Origin: Pseudomonas promysalinigenes
Lineage (GTDB): Bacteria; Pseudomonadota; Gammaproteobacteria; Pseudomonadales; Pseudomonadaceae
Reading direction: 5' to 3'
Length of the DNA stretch: 64,000 nucleotides
Assembly (NCBI RefSeq): GCF_014269025.2
Contig: NZ_CP077094.1
Location: 2,976,001-3,040,000, forward strand
The notes under the pieces were generated by a model, which searched no databases, was not told where the DNA came from, and saw only the letters and a program-made list of their open reading frames with translations. Position 1 is the first letter of the stretch; each line of letters begins with the position of its first letter. The position numbers and the translations under genes are program-made. Below, in pieces: positions 1 to 8,989 of this stretch.

Positions 1-875
1 GCATCAGCGAGTGCAACGCCAACCAGTTTGGTCGACAACTGGAACCACACTCCACCTGGATCCTGCGTGATCGTATCGATGGCGACCGATGGACCGATTG
101 CAACCAGCAACAGCCAAGAAGACACTGCATAGAAGAGCATGATCAAAATCAGAGCAGTAAAGGTTGCCCGCGGTAGGGTCTTGGCAGGGTCGCGAGCTTC
201 TTCTGCATAAATCGCAGTTGTCTCAAAGCCCATGAACGCACCACCGACGAATACCAGTGCGGCACCCAGTCCGGTAGCAAAGACATTTGTCGGCTCAAAG
301 GAAACCATACTGAAGCCTTCAGGCCCACCACCGTGCCCAACAACTGCGATGTCAAATATTACAATGACAACCAGCTCCGCGAGCATCAACAAGGCAAGGA
401 ATCGCCCATTGAACTCGACATTACGGGTACCAAACAGTTGAACCAGGATTGCATAGCCTATGCTTGCGACCCACCACTCAAGATTGATGCCTAAACGATG
501 GAACGCCTCAGAGGTGAAGAACCCGATAAGACCATAGCACGCGATCTGCATGCCAGCATAAGCAACGATGGCCAAAAACGCAGAAGCAGCTCCCATCGGA
601 CGGCCGAGCCCGGTGGCAACATAAGCATAGAACGCGCCTGCGTTCCGGATGTGTCGCCCCATAGCGACAAAACCGACCGCAAAGAGCAGATAAACTGCGC
701 CCACCACTAGGAAAACTCCGGGCAGGCCAACACCATTCCCCATTAAAATGGCTGTAGGAACAACCCCGATTAGGCCGGTCAATGGCCCATTTGTAGCGAG
801 AACAAAGAATACGATGTTCCACATCCCTAGCGCGTTTTTCCGCAATGCTCCAGCTGGAGTAGAGGTCTGCTCCAT
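1..875 (-). CDS. APC-family amino acid/amine permease, C-terminus beyond left edge
   Basis: About 291 residues are visible, starting from the ATG at 875 and running open to the left edge. Many hydrophobic segments are present, with an early MWNIVFFVLATNGPLTG stretch and a GFETTAIYAEEARDP motif that is typical of APC-superfamily transporters after transmembrane segment 6. It should be an inner-membrane proton-coupled permease for an amino acid or amine. It lies 126 bp downstream of the MoaF-like gene on the same strand and is probably transcribed with it. A second APC permease near a second MoaF gene (49414-50844) belongs to a visibly different subfamily. The substrate is unknown; the context suggests a biogenic amine or its precursor. 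Confidence 0.82.
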   Translation of the reverse strand, partial: MEQTSTPAGALRKNALGMWNIVFFVLATNGPLTGLIGVVPTAILMGNGVGLPGVFLVVGAVYLLFAVGFVAMGRHIRNAGAFYAYVATGLGRPMGAASAFLAIVAYAGMQIACYGLIGFFTSEAFHRLGINLEWWVASIGYAILVQLFGTRNVEFNGRFLALLMLAELVVIVIFDIAVVGHGGGPEGFSMVSFEPTNVFATGLGAALVFVGGAFMGFETTAIYAEEARDPAKTLPRATFTALILIMLFYAVSSWLLLVAIGPSVAIDTITQDPGGVWFQLSTKLVGVALAD

Positions 876-938
876 GATTACGCCCTCGTAAACGTGAAAT
901 TGTAATTGTCGTTTAAGGCGCCAAAGGCCTGAGATTGA

Positions 939-961
939 ACCCCTCTATGCATGCAAGGGGT
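939..961. repeat. Short inverted repeat between moaF-like gene and permease
   Basis: ACCCCT (939-944) and AGGGGT (956-961) are perfect inverted arms around an 11-nt loop that itself contains ATGCAT. There is no T-run, so a terminator is not convincing. It may be an mRNA hairpin within the moaF-permease transcript. Confidence 0.3.
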
Positions 962-1001
962 ATCACAGGGATCCGGACTTGGCACTACTAATAGAGAGTG
1001 A

Positions 1002-1820
1002 TCACTCTTCGAACGATTTCGGATAATGCGTTTCGTTGAGCAAGGTTGCTTTGGAACCGAAAGTCATGTGCAGCAATTGCGCAGGCTTGGGGTCCCAGCA
1101 GAAGAAGCGCCCTATTGACCGCATCTGCTTGAGATCGACAACGACGACTGATTCAACCGGCATCACGGTTTCGGTCCAGAAAAGCACATATAGATCATCA
1201 GCCACGTCGTAGTAAGCGCACTTCTCGACGTCTGCGATGCCCTTCTCGGCACCGTTAACGCAATTCCAGGCCATCGTTTCTGCGCTGAAGTAAACGTGCT
1301 CATACCAATCATCTTCGCTGTAGCGGTAGAGGACGCGCTTCCCTGCCAGGCTGGACGATTTTCTGATGGGTGAGCCACCAGGCATGCCATCGACGACCGC
1401 CGCAGCAAAGCCAGTCTGAGTGCGTTTTTCACCAGCCTGCTCATGGAAGGAGGAAACGGCAGCGAGGATATCGCCGGTCTCGACTTTCCAGATCAGGGTT
1501 GCAGATTCCTGGTGAGCAGGCTTAAGAAATTCTACAAAAAGGATGCCCGGCCGGACCTCAATAGCTTCGTAGATTTCAGTGGCACTGAGGCCAGTCCCTT
1601 CGCCTTCCAGGATTTTCCAGCTCAGAGCGGTAGCGCTTTCGAATCGGTGCTCGATCAGCCATCCATTTTCGAAACGAATGTTCACCGTTTTCCCAGAGAG
1701 AAAGTCAGTGCTTACGTATTTGTGCCCTTCGAAGCCTTCGGCCATCTCTCCGAGCGTTGGCCAATCCGCAGTCGGGATGTACGCCTGGGCCTTCATTTCT
1801 TCTTCAATCTGGTAGGTCAC
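1002..1820 (-). CDS. moaF: MoaF-family protein (monoamine-regulon type), copy 1
   Basis: A 272-residue protein of the two-domain MoaF family, whose halves are lipocalin-like beta-rich domains. The motifs GKRVLYRYSEDDWYEH and VVVVDLKQMRSIGRFF match the second copy at 51803-52606 at equivalent positions. The family takes its name from Klebsiella moaF, a monoamine-induced gene, and the 'molybdenum cofactor' label in databases is weakly founded. The GTG at 1820 is preferred because GAGGAA lies 7 nt upstream; an ATG at 1796 is the alternative and the open frame extends to 1868. It is followed by the APC permease, and a 19-bp operator-like repeat lies 71 bp upstream. The biochemical role is unknown. 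Confidence 0.8.
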   Translation of the reverse strand: MTYQIEEEMKAQAYIPTADWPTLGEMAEGFEGHKYVSTDFLSGKTVNIRFENGWLIEHRFESATALSWKILEGEGTGLSATEIYEAIEVRPGILFVEFLKPAHQESATLIWKVETGDILAAVSSFHEQAGEKRTQTGFAAAVVDGMPGGSPIRKSSSLAGKRVLYRYSEDDWYEHVYFSAETMAWNCVNGAEKGIADVEKCAYYDVADDLYVLFWTETVMPVESVVVVDLKQMRSIGRFFCWDPKPAQLLHMTFGSKATLLNETHYPKSFEE

Positions 1821-1890
1821 AGATGTTTCCTCGTTACGATTTCGGCTGTGCCGAGACGCCTCCATCATAGGAACGCAATTCCGGACATGT

Positions 1891-1909
1891 CTTGGCTATC
1901 AGTGCCAAG
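1891..1909. promoter_or_regulatory. 19-bp inverted repeat, operator candidate copy 1
   Basis: CTTGGC, 7 nt, GCCAAG. The arms are perfect. It lies 71 bp upstream of the moaF copy 1 start (minus strand) and shares architecture and arm sequence with 2024-2042 and 5770-5788. Confidence 0.6.
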
Positions 1910-2023
1910 TGTTGCCTCAGGGTGTCAACCTCATCACCGCTCGGCGCATGCGCGAGGTGGCGACTCTCAAGTACACAAGGCTAACCATCAAGCAAGTGAA
2001 ATTTTGGCACTGTGAGGCTAGTG

Positions 2024-2042
2024 CTTGACTCCTACGGTCAAG
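2024..2042. promoter_or_regulatory. 19-bp inverted repeat, operator candidate copy 2
   Basis: CTTGAC, 7 nt, GTCAAG. The arms are perfect. It lies about 97 bp upstream of the porin start. Compared with copy 1, the fifth position changes G to A in one arm and C to T in the other, a compensatory change that keeps the symmetry. Confidence 0.6.
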
Positions 2043-2138
2043 ATGGACGCGTATTTTCAGAGATAGCCTTCGGTCAACACACGAGGAGTTGTGTCTCGCT
2101 CTCGAAGAACTCTAATAAATGCAGCAGAGGTAGCGTTG

Positions 2139-3482
2139 ATGAAACTTGTACACCGCAGTAAATTGTCGTTGCGTATTGCATTAGCGTGTGCGGCACCCGC
2201 CCTGTCAATAATCTCATCAACAGCGCAAAGCCTACCGCTGTATAGCGACGACGCGACAACGATCGACGCAAAGCTCGCTGCATCGTTTGGTATATTCACT
2301 AGCCGGGAAAGTTATGCGCAAAACCCCGAACAAACAAAGGGGTCTGTCTCTTGGCAAGAAGCTGTTTTCCAATATGGCCTCGATATCAAACACAAAACCG
2401 AAAATCTTGGTAGCACGTACGCAGCGTTGAACTGGGTTTCTAGCGCCACATTTGGAGATGGTGACGCAGCTGGTTGGTCTGTCGGAGATGAGCGGACTAC
2501 CAAAATTGAAGACGCCTACGCAGGATGGAAGTCGGGGAATCTAGCCCCTATGCTGGGCGAGGATGGCATTGAGGTCTCCTTTGGGCGGCAGAATATCGTG
2601 GTTGGTGATGGCTTCATTGTCTCGGGTGATGCTCTCGATTTCGGTAAAGGCTTATTGGACGGTCGCCTGAATCGCGGGGGAGCCTACTACCTGACCGGGC
2701 GCAAAAATTTCGACGAAACGGCAGTACTACGCCTAGGCGGCTCACAGGGCCTACGCGGGGATCTGATGTGGCTCAAATCAGATAACAGGGCGCAAGCTTC
2801 ACCAGAGACTGTCGTTGCCACTCTCGAAAACGTAACAGAGAAAGGCACCGTTGGCTTGACCGCGCTGAAGGTAGTGGACACCGATAAGGAGTTCGCCGAT
2901 ATCCTCTATCCCGAACGCAAGGATATGAAGATTTACAGCGTGCGCGCTAAAGGGGATGCGGGTGTTCCAGGGCTGTTCTTGGCCGGTGAGTATGCAAAGG
3001 AGCATAAAACCACGACGGATGAGAACGCCTGGTACCTTGAAGCAGGCTGGACCTTCAACGACGTACAATTCACTCCCAAGGTCAACTACCGCTACAGCCG
3101 CTTCTCTGAAGCCTACGACCCGCTGTTCTATGGTAACGGCCGAGAGCTGGGCACCTGGTTCCAAGGCGAAGTTGCAGGCAACTACGCCGGCCCGTTCAAC
3201 TCCAACTCGACGATCCAGCAGGTCGGGTTGAAGCTTGCGCTGACCCCAACCTTCAACGCAGGCGCCCTTCTCTACAAGTTCGATACCATCAACAAAGATG
3301 TCTTGGACCTCTCTGGTAAAGAGCTGGATATCTATGGCGAATGGACTGTTAACGAACACCTGCTCGTATTGCCGCTTGTTGGCTTCTACAAGCCGGATAA
3401 CAGTGCCGAAAATGGTGGAAGCCAGCTCGGTAGCGATCGAACCAACGTCTACGCCCAACTACTGTTCGTTACCAATTTCTGA
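2139..3482 (+). CDS. Outer-membrane porin (beta-barrel, alginate-export-like)
   Basis: A 447-residue protein starting at the ATG at 2139 (AGAGG 8 nt upstream); a longer frame opens at 2091. Residues 1-31 form a signal peptide (MKLVHRSKLSLRIALACAAP, then cleavage near AQS). The rest alternates short amphipathic strands and ends in Phe, as outer-membrane barrels do. Regular segments such as KVNYRYSRFSEAYDPL and TNVYAQLLFVTNF resemble the alginate-export/porin superfamily. It probably admits the substrate of the surrounding catabolic genes. It is transcribed alone, with an operator-like repeat upstream and a hairpin terminator at 3489-3513. Confidence 0.78.
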   Translation: MKLVHRSKLSLRIALACAAPALSIISSTAQSLPLYSDDATTIDAKLAASFGIFTSRESYAQNPEQTKGSVSWQEAVFQYGLDIKHKTENLGSTYAALNWVSSATFGDGDAAGWSVGDERTTKIEDAYAGWKSGNLAPMLGEDGIEVSFGRQNIVVGDGFIVSGDALDFGKGLLDGRLNRGGAYYLTGRKNFDETAVLRLGGSQGLRGDLMWLKSDNRAQASPETVVATLENVTEKGTVGLTALKVVDTDKEFADILYPERKDMKIYSVRAKGDAGVPGLFLAGEYAKEHKTTTDENAWYLEAGWTFNDVQFTPKVNYRYSRFSEAYDPLFYGNGRELGTWFQGEVAGNYAGPFNSNSTIQQVGLKLALTPTFNAGALLYKFDTINKDVLDLSGKELDIYGEWTVNEHLLVLPLVGFYKPDNSAENGGSQLGSDRTNVYAQLLFVTNF

Positions 3483-3486
3483 TCCT

Positions 3487-3516
3487 AGAAGCGCGCCGAG
3501 GCAAGGCGCGCTTTCC
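3487..3516 (+). terminator. Rho-independent terminator after porin
   Basis: AAGCGCGCC and GGCGCGCTT pair perfectly (9 bp) around a 7-nt loop, followed by TCCTCT. It starts 7 nt after the porin stop codon. Confidence 0.65.
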
Positions 3517-3587
3517 TCTAGCAGCCCCGCATTTCGACGATCAAAGGTCACCATCAGCGGGGCTGCCCATCGTGAGATAGCCCCTTT

Positions 3588-5726
3588 ATGCTTAGCTCGA
3601 TGTCCATTCGCCTGAAAATTGTGCTCCTATCAGGCCTCTGTCTTCTGGTCATGATGAGCCTCACCGCGGGCATGAACATCTACCAGAACAGCAGTAGCAA
3701 TCGTCTGATCAGTATTGAGAGTCGGAAGATGCTCACCAAGAGCGCAGAGGCTCAGCTACAGGCTCAAGCTGCTGAGCAAGCACTTGAGTTGCAGAGAACC
3801 TTTCACTCAAGCTTGCAACTGATGCAGTCCCTGGTGGATCAGGCTAATGACCTACGATCAATGGCTGAAAGCCGTGGATTGAGCGCCAGTGTTCTCCGCG
3901 AAGAGCTGGATCGGCAGCTTAGAACGGCCTTCGATCACAACCCAGACGTAGTCGGCATATGGCTCGCTTACGAACCCAATGCTCTCGATGGCAAAGACCG
4001 CGACTTCATTGGTGACGCGGAGCGCGCCTCCAACGAGTCAGGTCGATTCGGTAGGGTTTTCAACCGCGGCAATGGTCAGTCAGTGAAATTGATTTTCACA
4101 GAGAGCGACCTCAGCAAGACTGACCTAAGCCTCAGCGGCGCCCCGTACAATAGCTGGTATACGTGCCCCCGGGACTCCCAAGCCGCGTGCCTAATGGATC
4201 CATACTCCGATACGGTTGCCGGTAAGCGTTTGCTCATGACAACCCTTTCAATGCCAGTGATCTTTCAAGGCAAGGTTCTGGGTGTAATCGGTGTAGACAT
4301 TGCTCTTGACACAATCCAGGCGACTATCAACAAGGCACAAAGCGAGATTTTTGATGGGGCCGGCCGCATAGTTGTCACCTCCACGAGCGGTGTAATTGCT
4401 GGATTCAGCTCAGACCAGAGCAAGGTAGGCGAGCCTATAAACGAGGTATTGGGCACAGACAGCCGTACTGTGCTGGAGGGTTTGGCGCAGCAGGACACAC
4501 AGATAACCTCTGAGCACGGCACAATCCGCGCGATTCATCCGGTACAGCCCTTCCCAGGAGGCAAGAATTGGGGGGTCACTATCGAACTACCCCAGCAGGT
4601 GCTGCTTGCCGATTCCGACAGGCTTCAAGAATTGCTAGATCAGGTCCAAATCGAAGGCGTGTCTAAAACGGTACTGGTTGCAGTAATCACTGCGGCTCTC
4701 GGCCTACTTCTGATCTGGCTTACCGCTACTGGCGTCACGCGGCCGATTAACAACGTGGCAGCCATGCTCAAAGATATTGCCAGTGGCGACGGTGACCTGA
4801 CCCAGCGACTGGCCTATAGCAAGAAAGACGAACTGGGCAACCTGGTTGGATGGTTCAACCGCTTTCTTGAAAAACTTCAGCCCACTATTGCCAACATCAA
4901 GCAGAGCATCACTGATGCTCGTGGCACTGCCGACCAGTCCGCCGAAATCGCTCGTCAAACCAGTTCAGGCATGCAGGTCCAGTTCCGCGAGGTGGATCAG
5001 GTTGCCACCGCAGCCAACGAGATGAGCGCCACAGCTCATGATGTTGCGAATAGCGCATCTAACGCAGCACAAGCAGCGATCGCTGCTGATGCGGCCGCTA
5101 AAGACGGAATCACCATCATCGATCGCAGCACCCGAGATATCAGTGCATTAGCGGCCGAAGTGAGTAAGGCGGTAGTCGAGGTCGAGGCCTTGGCATTGAG
5201 CAGCAATGAGATCGGTTCTGTGCTGGAGGTGATCCGCAGTATTGCTGAGCAGACAAACCTTCTAGCGTTGAACGCTGCAATCGAGGCAGCACGCGCAGGT
5301 GAAAGCGGAAGAGGTTTCGCGGTGGTCGCGGACGAGGTCCGTAGCTTGGCACGGCGAACTCAAGACTCTGTCGAGGAAATCCGCGGCGTAATTGAGCGTA
5401 TACAGGGCGCCACCCGTGGCGTTGTTGCAACCATGCACTCCAGTCAAGTCCAGGCACAGACGAATGCCTCGCAAATCCAAGAGGCAGCCCAAGCGCTGGC
5501 GAAGATAGGTGAGGCCATCACGCTTATCGGCGACATGAATCTTCAAATCGCAAGCGCCGCCGAGGAACAGAGCGCGGTAGCGGAAGAGGTGAATCGCAAT
5601 GTGTCTGCGATACGTACCGTGACTGAAACGCTGACCGAACAAGCTAATGAGTCGGCTCACATTAGCAGCCAGCTCAACTCGCTCGCGAGTCATCAAAAGC
5701 AGCTCATGGACCAATTCAAGGTCTGA
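3588..5726 (+). CDS. Methyl-accepting chemotaxis protein with dCache-type sensor
   Basis: A 712-residue class chemoreceptor. Transmembrane segment 1 covers residues 8-29 and a large periplasmic double-Cache-like domain covers about 35-350 (with [18 protein letters not shown] near its end). Transmembrane segment 2 is at about 360-383, HAMP at about 384-436, and a signalling domain runs to the C-terminus. The signalling hairpin tip with [19 protein letters not shown] lies near residue 554, the hallmark of MCPs. There is no C-terminal CheR/CheB-binding pentapeptide. ATGs at 3588 and 3600 are both possible. Placed between a porin and an aldehyde dehydrogenase, it probably senses the compound this region degrades. 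The ligand cannot be read from sequence. Confidence 0.93.
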   Translation: MLSSMSIRLKIVLLSGLCLLVMMSLTAGMNIYQNSSSNRLISIESRKMLTKSAEAQLQAQAAEQALELQRTFHSSLQLMQSLVDQANDLRSMAESRGLSASVLREELDRQLRTAFDHNPDVVGIWLAYEPNALDGKDRDFIGDAERASNESGRFGRVFNRGNGQSVKLIFTESDLSKTDLSLSGAPYNSWYTCPRDSQAACLMDPYSDTVAGKRLLMTTLSMPVIFQGKVLGVIGVDIALDTIQATINKAQSEIFDGAGRIVVTSTSGVIAGFSSDQSKVGEPINEVLGTDSRTVLEGLAQQDTQITSEHGTIRAIHPVQPFPGGKNWGVTIELPQQVLLADSDRLQELLDQVQIEGVSKTVLVAVITAALGLLLIWLTATGVTRPINNVAAMLKDIASGDGDLTQRLAYSKKDELGNLVGWFNRFLEKLQPTIANIKQSITDARGTADQSAEIARQTSSGMQVQFREVDQVATAANEMSATAHDVANSASNAAQAAIAADAAAKDGITIIDRSTRDISALAAEVSKAVVEVEALALSSNEIGSVLEVIRSIAEQTNLLALNAAIEAARAGESGRGFAVVADEVRSLARRTQDSVEEIRGVIERIQGATRGVVATMHSSQVQAQTNASQIQEAAQALAKIGEAITLIGDMNLQIASAAEEQSAVAEEVNRNVSAIRTVTETLTEQANESAHISSQLNSLASHQKQLMDQFKV

Positions 5727-5769
5727 TTCAGCAGGTGTCAAAGCTAACATTGGCACCGTAAGTCATGCT

Positions 5770-5788
5770 CCTGACAGCCTCAGTCAAG
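5770..5788. promoter_or_regulatory. 19-bp inverted repeat, operator candidate copy 3
   Basis: CCTGAC, 7 nt, GTCAAG, with one mismatch in the arms. It lies 90 bp upstream of the aldehyde dehydrogenase start and matches copies at 1891 and 2024 in arm sequence and spacing. Confidence 0.5.
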
Positions 5789-5877
5789 ATAGATGAGGCT
5801 GCCCAGAGTACCGTCAAGGATTATTCCGCCAGCTTTACGGCTACTGCCGTTCTGCCTCATTGATGGAGCCTGCCCGA

Positions 5878-7365
5878 ATGAGCGATGTCACCCTTCTGCC
5901 TAGCGTTAACAGTTTCCTTGCACGTGACCATGGTCACTACATCAATGGCGGTTACTCCCCCAGCTCCACGTCCGCAAAAATAAAGGTCATCAACCCTGCT
6001 AACAGCGAAGCTATTGCACAAGTAAGCGAAGGTAGTCAGGCTGATGTCGACCAGGCGGTTTTGAGTGCTCAAGCAGGTTTCAAGATCTGGTCGAAAACCA
6101 GTCCAGCAGCGAGGGCAGCTGTGCTGTTCAAGCTTGCAGATCTTTTAGAGCAAAACCGAGAAGAGTTGGCTCAGCTTGAGACAGTACAATCTGGCAAGAT
6201 CATCCAGATTTCGCGGGCATTCGAGGTCGACCAAGCAGCTCATTTCCTTCGCTACTACGCAGGATGGGCGACTAAGATCAACGGTGAAACCATCACGCCT
6301 TCCCTGCCCTCCTTTGCCGGCGAGCGTTACACCGCCTTCACTTTGCGTGAACCTGTGGGCGTTGTCGTTGGGATTGTGCCGTGGAACTTCTCCACCATGA
6401 TCGCTATATGGAAGCTTGCATCCGCTCTAACCACAGGTTGCAGCATCATCATCAAGCCTAGTGAATTCACTCCTCTCACAATCCTGCGCATCGCTGAGCT
6501 GGCAACACAGGCCGGTCTGCCAGCTGGTGCCCTCAACGTAGTGACAGGCAGCGGCCTGTCCGGGAAGGCTCTCATTGACCACCCCGGCACAAACAAGGTG
6601 TCGTTCACTGGCTCGGTCCCAACAGGTATTGCGGTAGGCAAGAGCGCAATGGAAGCCAAGCTGACACGCGCCACCTTAGAGTTGGGCGGCAAGAACTCCG
6701 TCGGGTTCCTGCGTGATGTGGATCTCGACAAGGCCGCAGATGGCATTATCGAGGCTGGCTTCCTGCACTCCGGCCAGATTTGCGCTGCGGCTGAACGCTT
6801 CTTCGCGCATCGCTCTCAGATCGAATCACTTATGGAAAAACTGGCACAACGTCTGGCGACCCTAAAGATTGGTTCCCCCCTGGATGAGTCGACCCAATTC
6901 GGCCCCGTTACCAACAAGCAGCATCAGCAAAAGCTTGAGGCGTTCTTCAAAACCGCCCGGAACGAAAGCAACACCATCGTGTTCGGTGGCAACGCTATTG
7001 ACGGCCCAGGTTGCTATGTAGAGCCGACCATCATCCTTGCGAACTCGGCCAAAGACACCTTGCTGAATGAAGAAACCTTCGGCCCCATCGCTACGTTCCT
7101 TCCTTACGACACCGAGGAGGAACTGCTTCACCTGATGAACGACACTCCGTACGGTTTGAGCGCGAGCATTTGGACCAATGATCTCTCCAAGGCGTTGCGC
7201 TTGGTGCCAGAGATCGAGGCGGGAACGGTTTGGGTAAATATGCATACCATGCTGGATCCGGCAGTGCCGTTTGGCGGAGTCAAGGCTTCGGGCATCGGCC
7301 GTGAGTTTGGTGCTGCGTTCATTGATGACTACACCGAGCTGAAGTCCGTGATGATTCGCTACTGA
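5878..7365 (+). CDS. Aldehyde dehydrogenase, phenylacetaldehyde dehydrogenase type
   Basis: A 495-residue NAD(P)-dependent aldehyde dehydrogenase. The start at 5878 (MSDVTLLP) has GGAG 9 nt upstream; TTG/ATG codons at 5860/5863 lack such a site. Catalytic Glu268 (LELGGKN) and Cys302 (SGQICAAAERF) are at the standard positions. GQICAAAERFF and the C-terminal NMHTMLDPAVPFGGVKASG stretch are characteristic of the PadA/FeaB phenylacetaldehyde group rather than betaine or succinate-semialdehyde enzymes. It should oxidise an arylacetaldehyde, possibly 4-hydroxyphenylacetaldehyde, to the arylacetate consumed by the hpa genes at 35-45 kb. The following FAD oxidase could supply the aldehyde. The exact substrate is inferred. 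Confidence 0.85.
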   Translation: MSDVTLLPSVNSFLARDHGHYINGGYSPSSTSAKIKVINPANSEAIAQVSEGSQADVDQAVLSAQAGFKIWSKTSPAARAAVLFKLADLLEQNREELAQLETVQSGKIIQISRAFEVDQAAHFLRYYAGWATKINGETITPSLPSFAGERYTAFTLREPVGVVVGIVPWNFSTMIAIWKLASALTTGCSIIIKPSEFTPLTILRIAELATQAGLPAGALNVVTGSGLSGKALIDHPGTNKVSFTGSVPTGIAVGKSAMEAKLTRATLELGGKNSVGFLRDVDLDKAADGIIEAGFLHSGQICAAAERFFAHRSQIESLMEKLAQRLATLKIGSPLDESTQFGPVTNKQHQQKLEAFFKTARNESNTIVFGGNAIDGPGCYVEPTIILANSAKDTLLNEETFGPIATFLPYDTEEELLHLMNDTPYGLSASIWTNDLSKALRLVPEIEAGTVWVNMHTMLDPAVPFGGVKASGIGREFGAAFIDDYTELKSVMIRY

Positions 7366-7383
7366 TACTCAGTATGTGACACC

Positions 7384-7413
7384 AGACCCCGGCCTTGGCC
7401 GGGGTCTTTTTTT
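7384..7413 (+). terminator. Strong rho-independent terminator
   Basis: AGACCCCGGCC pairs with GGCCGGGGTCT and is followed by a run of T. It lies directly after the aldehyde dehydrogenase and separates it from the FAD oxidase, which must have its own promoter. Confidence 0.9.
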
Positions 7414-7627
7414 GAGCGTGCAGCGGGCGCGAAAACGCGGAAAATACGACCTTGGCGCCCTCAGACAACACCTTGCGCTTTGAATCATGTCCTCTACGTG
7501 AGCTGGAGCGTTAAATATTGGCGCACATGGACCAAGGGCCGGCATGGTCCATCATTCCAAAAATAGACTCACCGACGAGCCCAGCTAGTTATGCCTGCCC
7601 GCTTCCGTCGGTAGAAAGGTGCTCCCC

Positions 7628-8929
7628 ATGCTATCTGTCGAAACGCCTACTACTTACTACACCGCGACTCGAAAATACGATCCGAAATACCCCGATTTGG
7701 AGCATGATATTGACACAGAGGTTGTCATCATCGGCGGCGGATTTTCAGGAGTTAACACCGCTCTGGAGCTTGCAGAGCGCGGCGTGAAGGACATCGTACT
7801 CTTAGAGTCACGCTATCTTGGGTTTGGAGGGTCCGGCCGCAACGGAGGGCATGTAATGGCAGGTATAGGCCATGACCTAGAAAAAATTCGCAAAAGCGTG
7901 GGAGAGCAAGGGCTACAGGCAGTCTTTGAAATCAGCGATCTTGGCTCATCAATCATACAGTCACGTATCGCGAAGTACGGTATAGACGCAGATTTTCAAC
8001 ACGGCTACGGGTACATGGGGTTCAACAAACGCCAGGCCAAGCTGCTTCAGTCCTGGGAAAAGGAATTCAAACAACTCAGTCCTGATCAAGAGATCGAATA
8101 CCTTGAGGGCTCTGCGGTAAAGTCAATCATAGGCTCGGACTACTACAGCTGCGCCCTTAAGCATATGGGAAATGGCCACATTCATTCCCTCAACATGTTA
8201 TTGGGATCAGCCAAAGCCTTGGCCGATTTAGGCGGTCGGATTTTTGAGAATACGCCTGCTCTAGAGGTTACGTATGGGGACACAATCAAGGTCAGAACGG
8301 CAAAAGGGCTGGTGCGTGCCAAAAAGATTCTATGGTCCTGCGGAGCGTTCCTGGACCGACTGGAGCCATTTCTCCATAAACGGACGATCAATACGTACGC
8401 ATACCAGCTTGTCACTGAACCCCTGCCCTCCAAACTGATCAGCCAGATAAGCCCTATCAGGGGCGCCTTCAGCGATATCCGCCCGGTGATTGACTACTAC
8501 CGAGTCACTAAAGAGAACCGGTTGCTTTTTGGCTCTGCAACCAAAGCACTTGAGTACATCCCGAACGACCTGAAAGCCTGGAACCGTGGCCTGATGCTGA
8601 ATGTGTTCCCTTACCTGAAGGATGTGAAGATCGACCTCGCTTGGGGTGGGCCAATGGAGTGCACTGCAAATCTCTTCCCGCAAATCGGGACCATCCCTGG
8701 TCACCCGAATGCTTTCTTCGTCCAGGGCTACTCAGGGTTTGGAGTCACTCCAAGCCATGTCGTCAGCCAAGTGGTAGCAGAAGGGATGCTCGGAGGCTCT
8801 CGCCACTGGGATGTGATGAGTTCGATCAAGCCGACTCAGGTGTTAGGGAAAGAAAACTGGCGAAACCTAATCTGCTCACTGGGGAAGATAAGTCACCAGC
8901 TGGTTGGATACACCAACGGCCGCCGCTGA
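7628..8929 (+). CDS. FAD-dependent amine oxidase (PuuB/glycine oxidase-like, DAO family)
   Basis: A 433-residue DAO-fold flavoprotein. The ATG at 7628 is chosen because GAAAGG ends 8 nt upstream; a GTG at 7619 overlaps that site. The N-terminal Rossmann motif TEVVIIGGGFSGVNTALEL (residues about 33-51) is followed by SGRNGGHVMAG, a flavin-contacting signature of gamma-glutamylputrescine oxidase-type enzymes. These enzymes oxidise an amine to aldehyde plus ammonia or a smaller amine with O2. Its place after an arylacetaldehyde dehydrogenase suggests a (methyl)amine substrate. A degenerate copy of the 19-bp repeat lies at 7451-7469. The substrate is not provable here. Confidence 0.82.
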   Translation: MLSVETPTTYYTATRKYDPKYPDLEHDIDTEVVIIGGGFSGVNTALELAERGVKDIVLLESRYLGFGGSGRNGGHVMAGIGHDLEKIRKSVGEQGLQAVFEISDLGSSIIQSRIAKYGIDADFQHGYGYMGFNKRQAKLLQSWEKEFKQLSPDQEIEYLEGSAVKSIIGSDYYSCALKHMGNGHIHSLNMLLGSAKALADLGGRIFENTPALEVTYGDTIKVRTAKGLVRAKKILWSCGAFLDRLEPFLHKRTINTYAYQLVTEPLPSKLISQISPIRGAFSDIRPVIDYYRVTKENRLLFGSATKALEYIPNDLKAWNRGLMLNVFPYLKDVKIDLAWGGPMECTANLFPQIGTIPGHPNAFFVQGYSGFGVTPSHVVSQVVAEGMLGGSRHWDVMSSIKPTQVLGKENWRNLICSLGKISHQLVGYTNGRR

Positions 8930-8951
8930 CTCGATAGACAACCCCAACAAT

Positions 8952-8983
8952 AAAAACCGCCAGCTATCAGGCCGGCGGTTTTT
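8952..8983. terminator. Bidirectional terminator between convergent genes
   Basis: AAAAACCGCC and GGCGGTTTTT pair perfectly around a 12-nt loop. The A-run on one side and T-run on the other let it stop both the FAD oxidase (+) and mgsC (-). Confidence 0.88.
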
Positions 8984-8989
8984 AATGGA

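Larger units (their letters stand above)
1821..2138. promoter_or_regulatory. Divergent control region between moaF copy 1 and porin
   Basis: No gene fits here. The region carries two copies of the CTTGRC-N7-GYCAAG repeat (1891-1909 and 2024-2042), one facing each gene. It also holds CAAGCAAGTG at 1989-1998, a 10-mer that recurs at 51527-51536 in the palindrome upstream of the second moaF region. No strong -35/-10 pair stands out. Confidence 0.5.

Noticed and set aside
2011..2030. TGGCAC resembling a sigma-54 -24 box upstream of the porin, and again near 5752
   Set aside because: No GC-containing -12 element follows at the required 5-nt spacing in either case.
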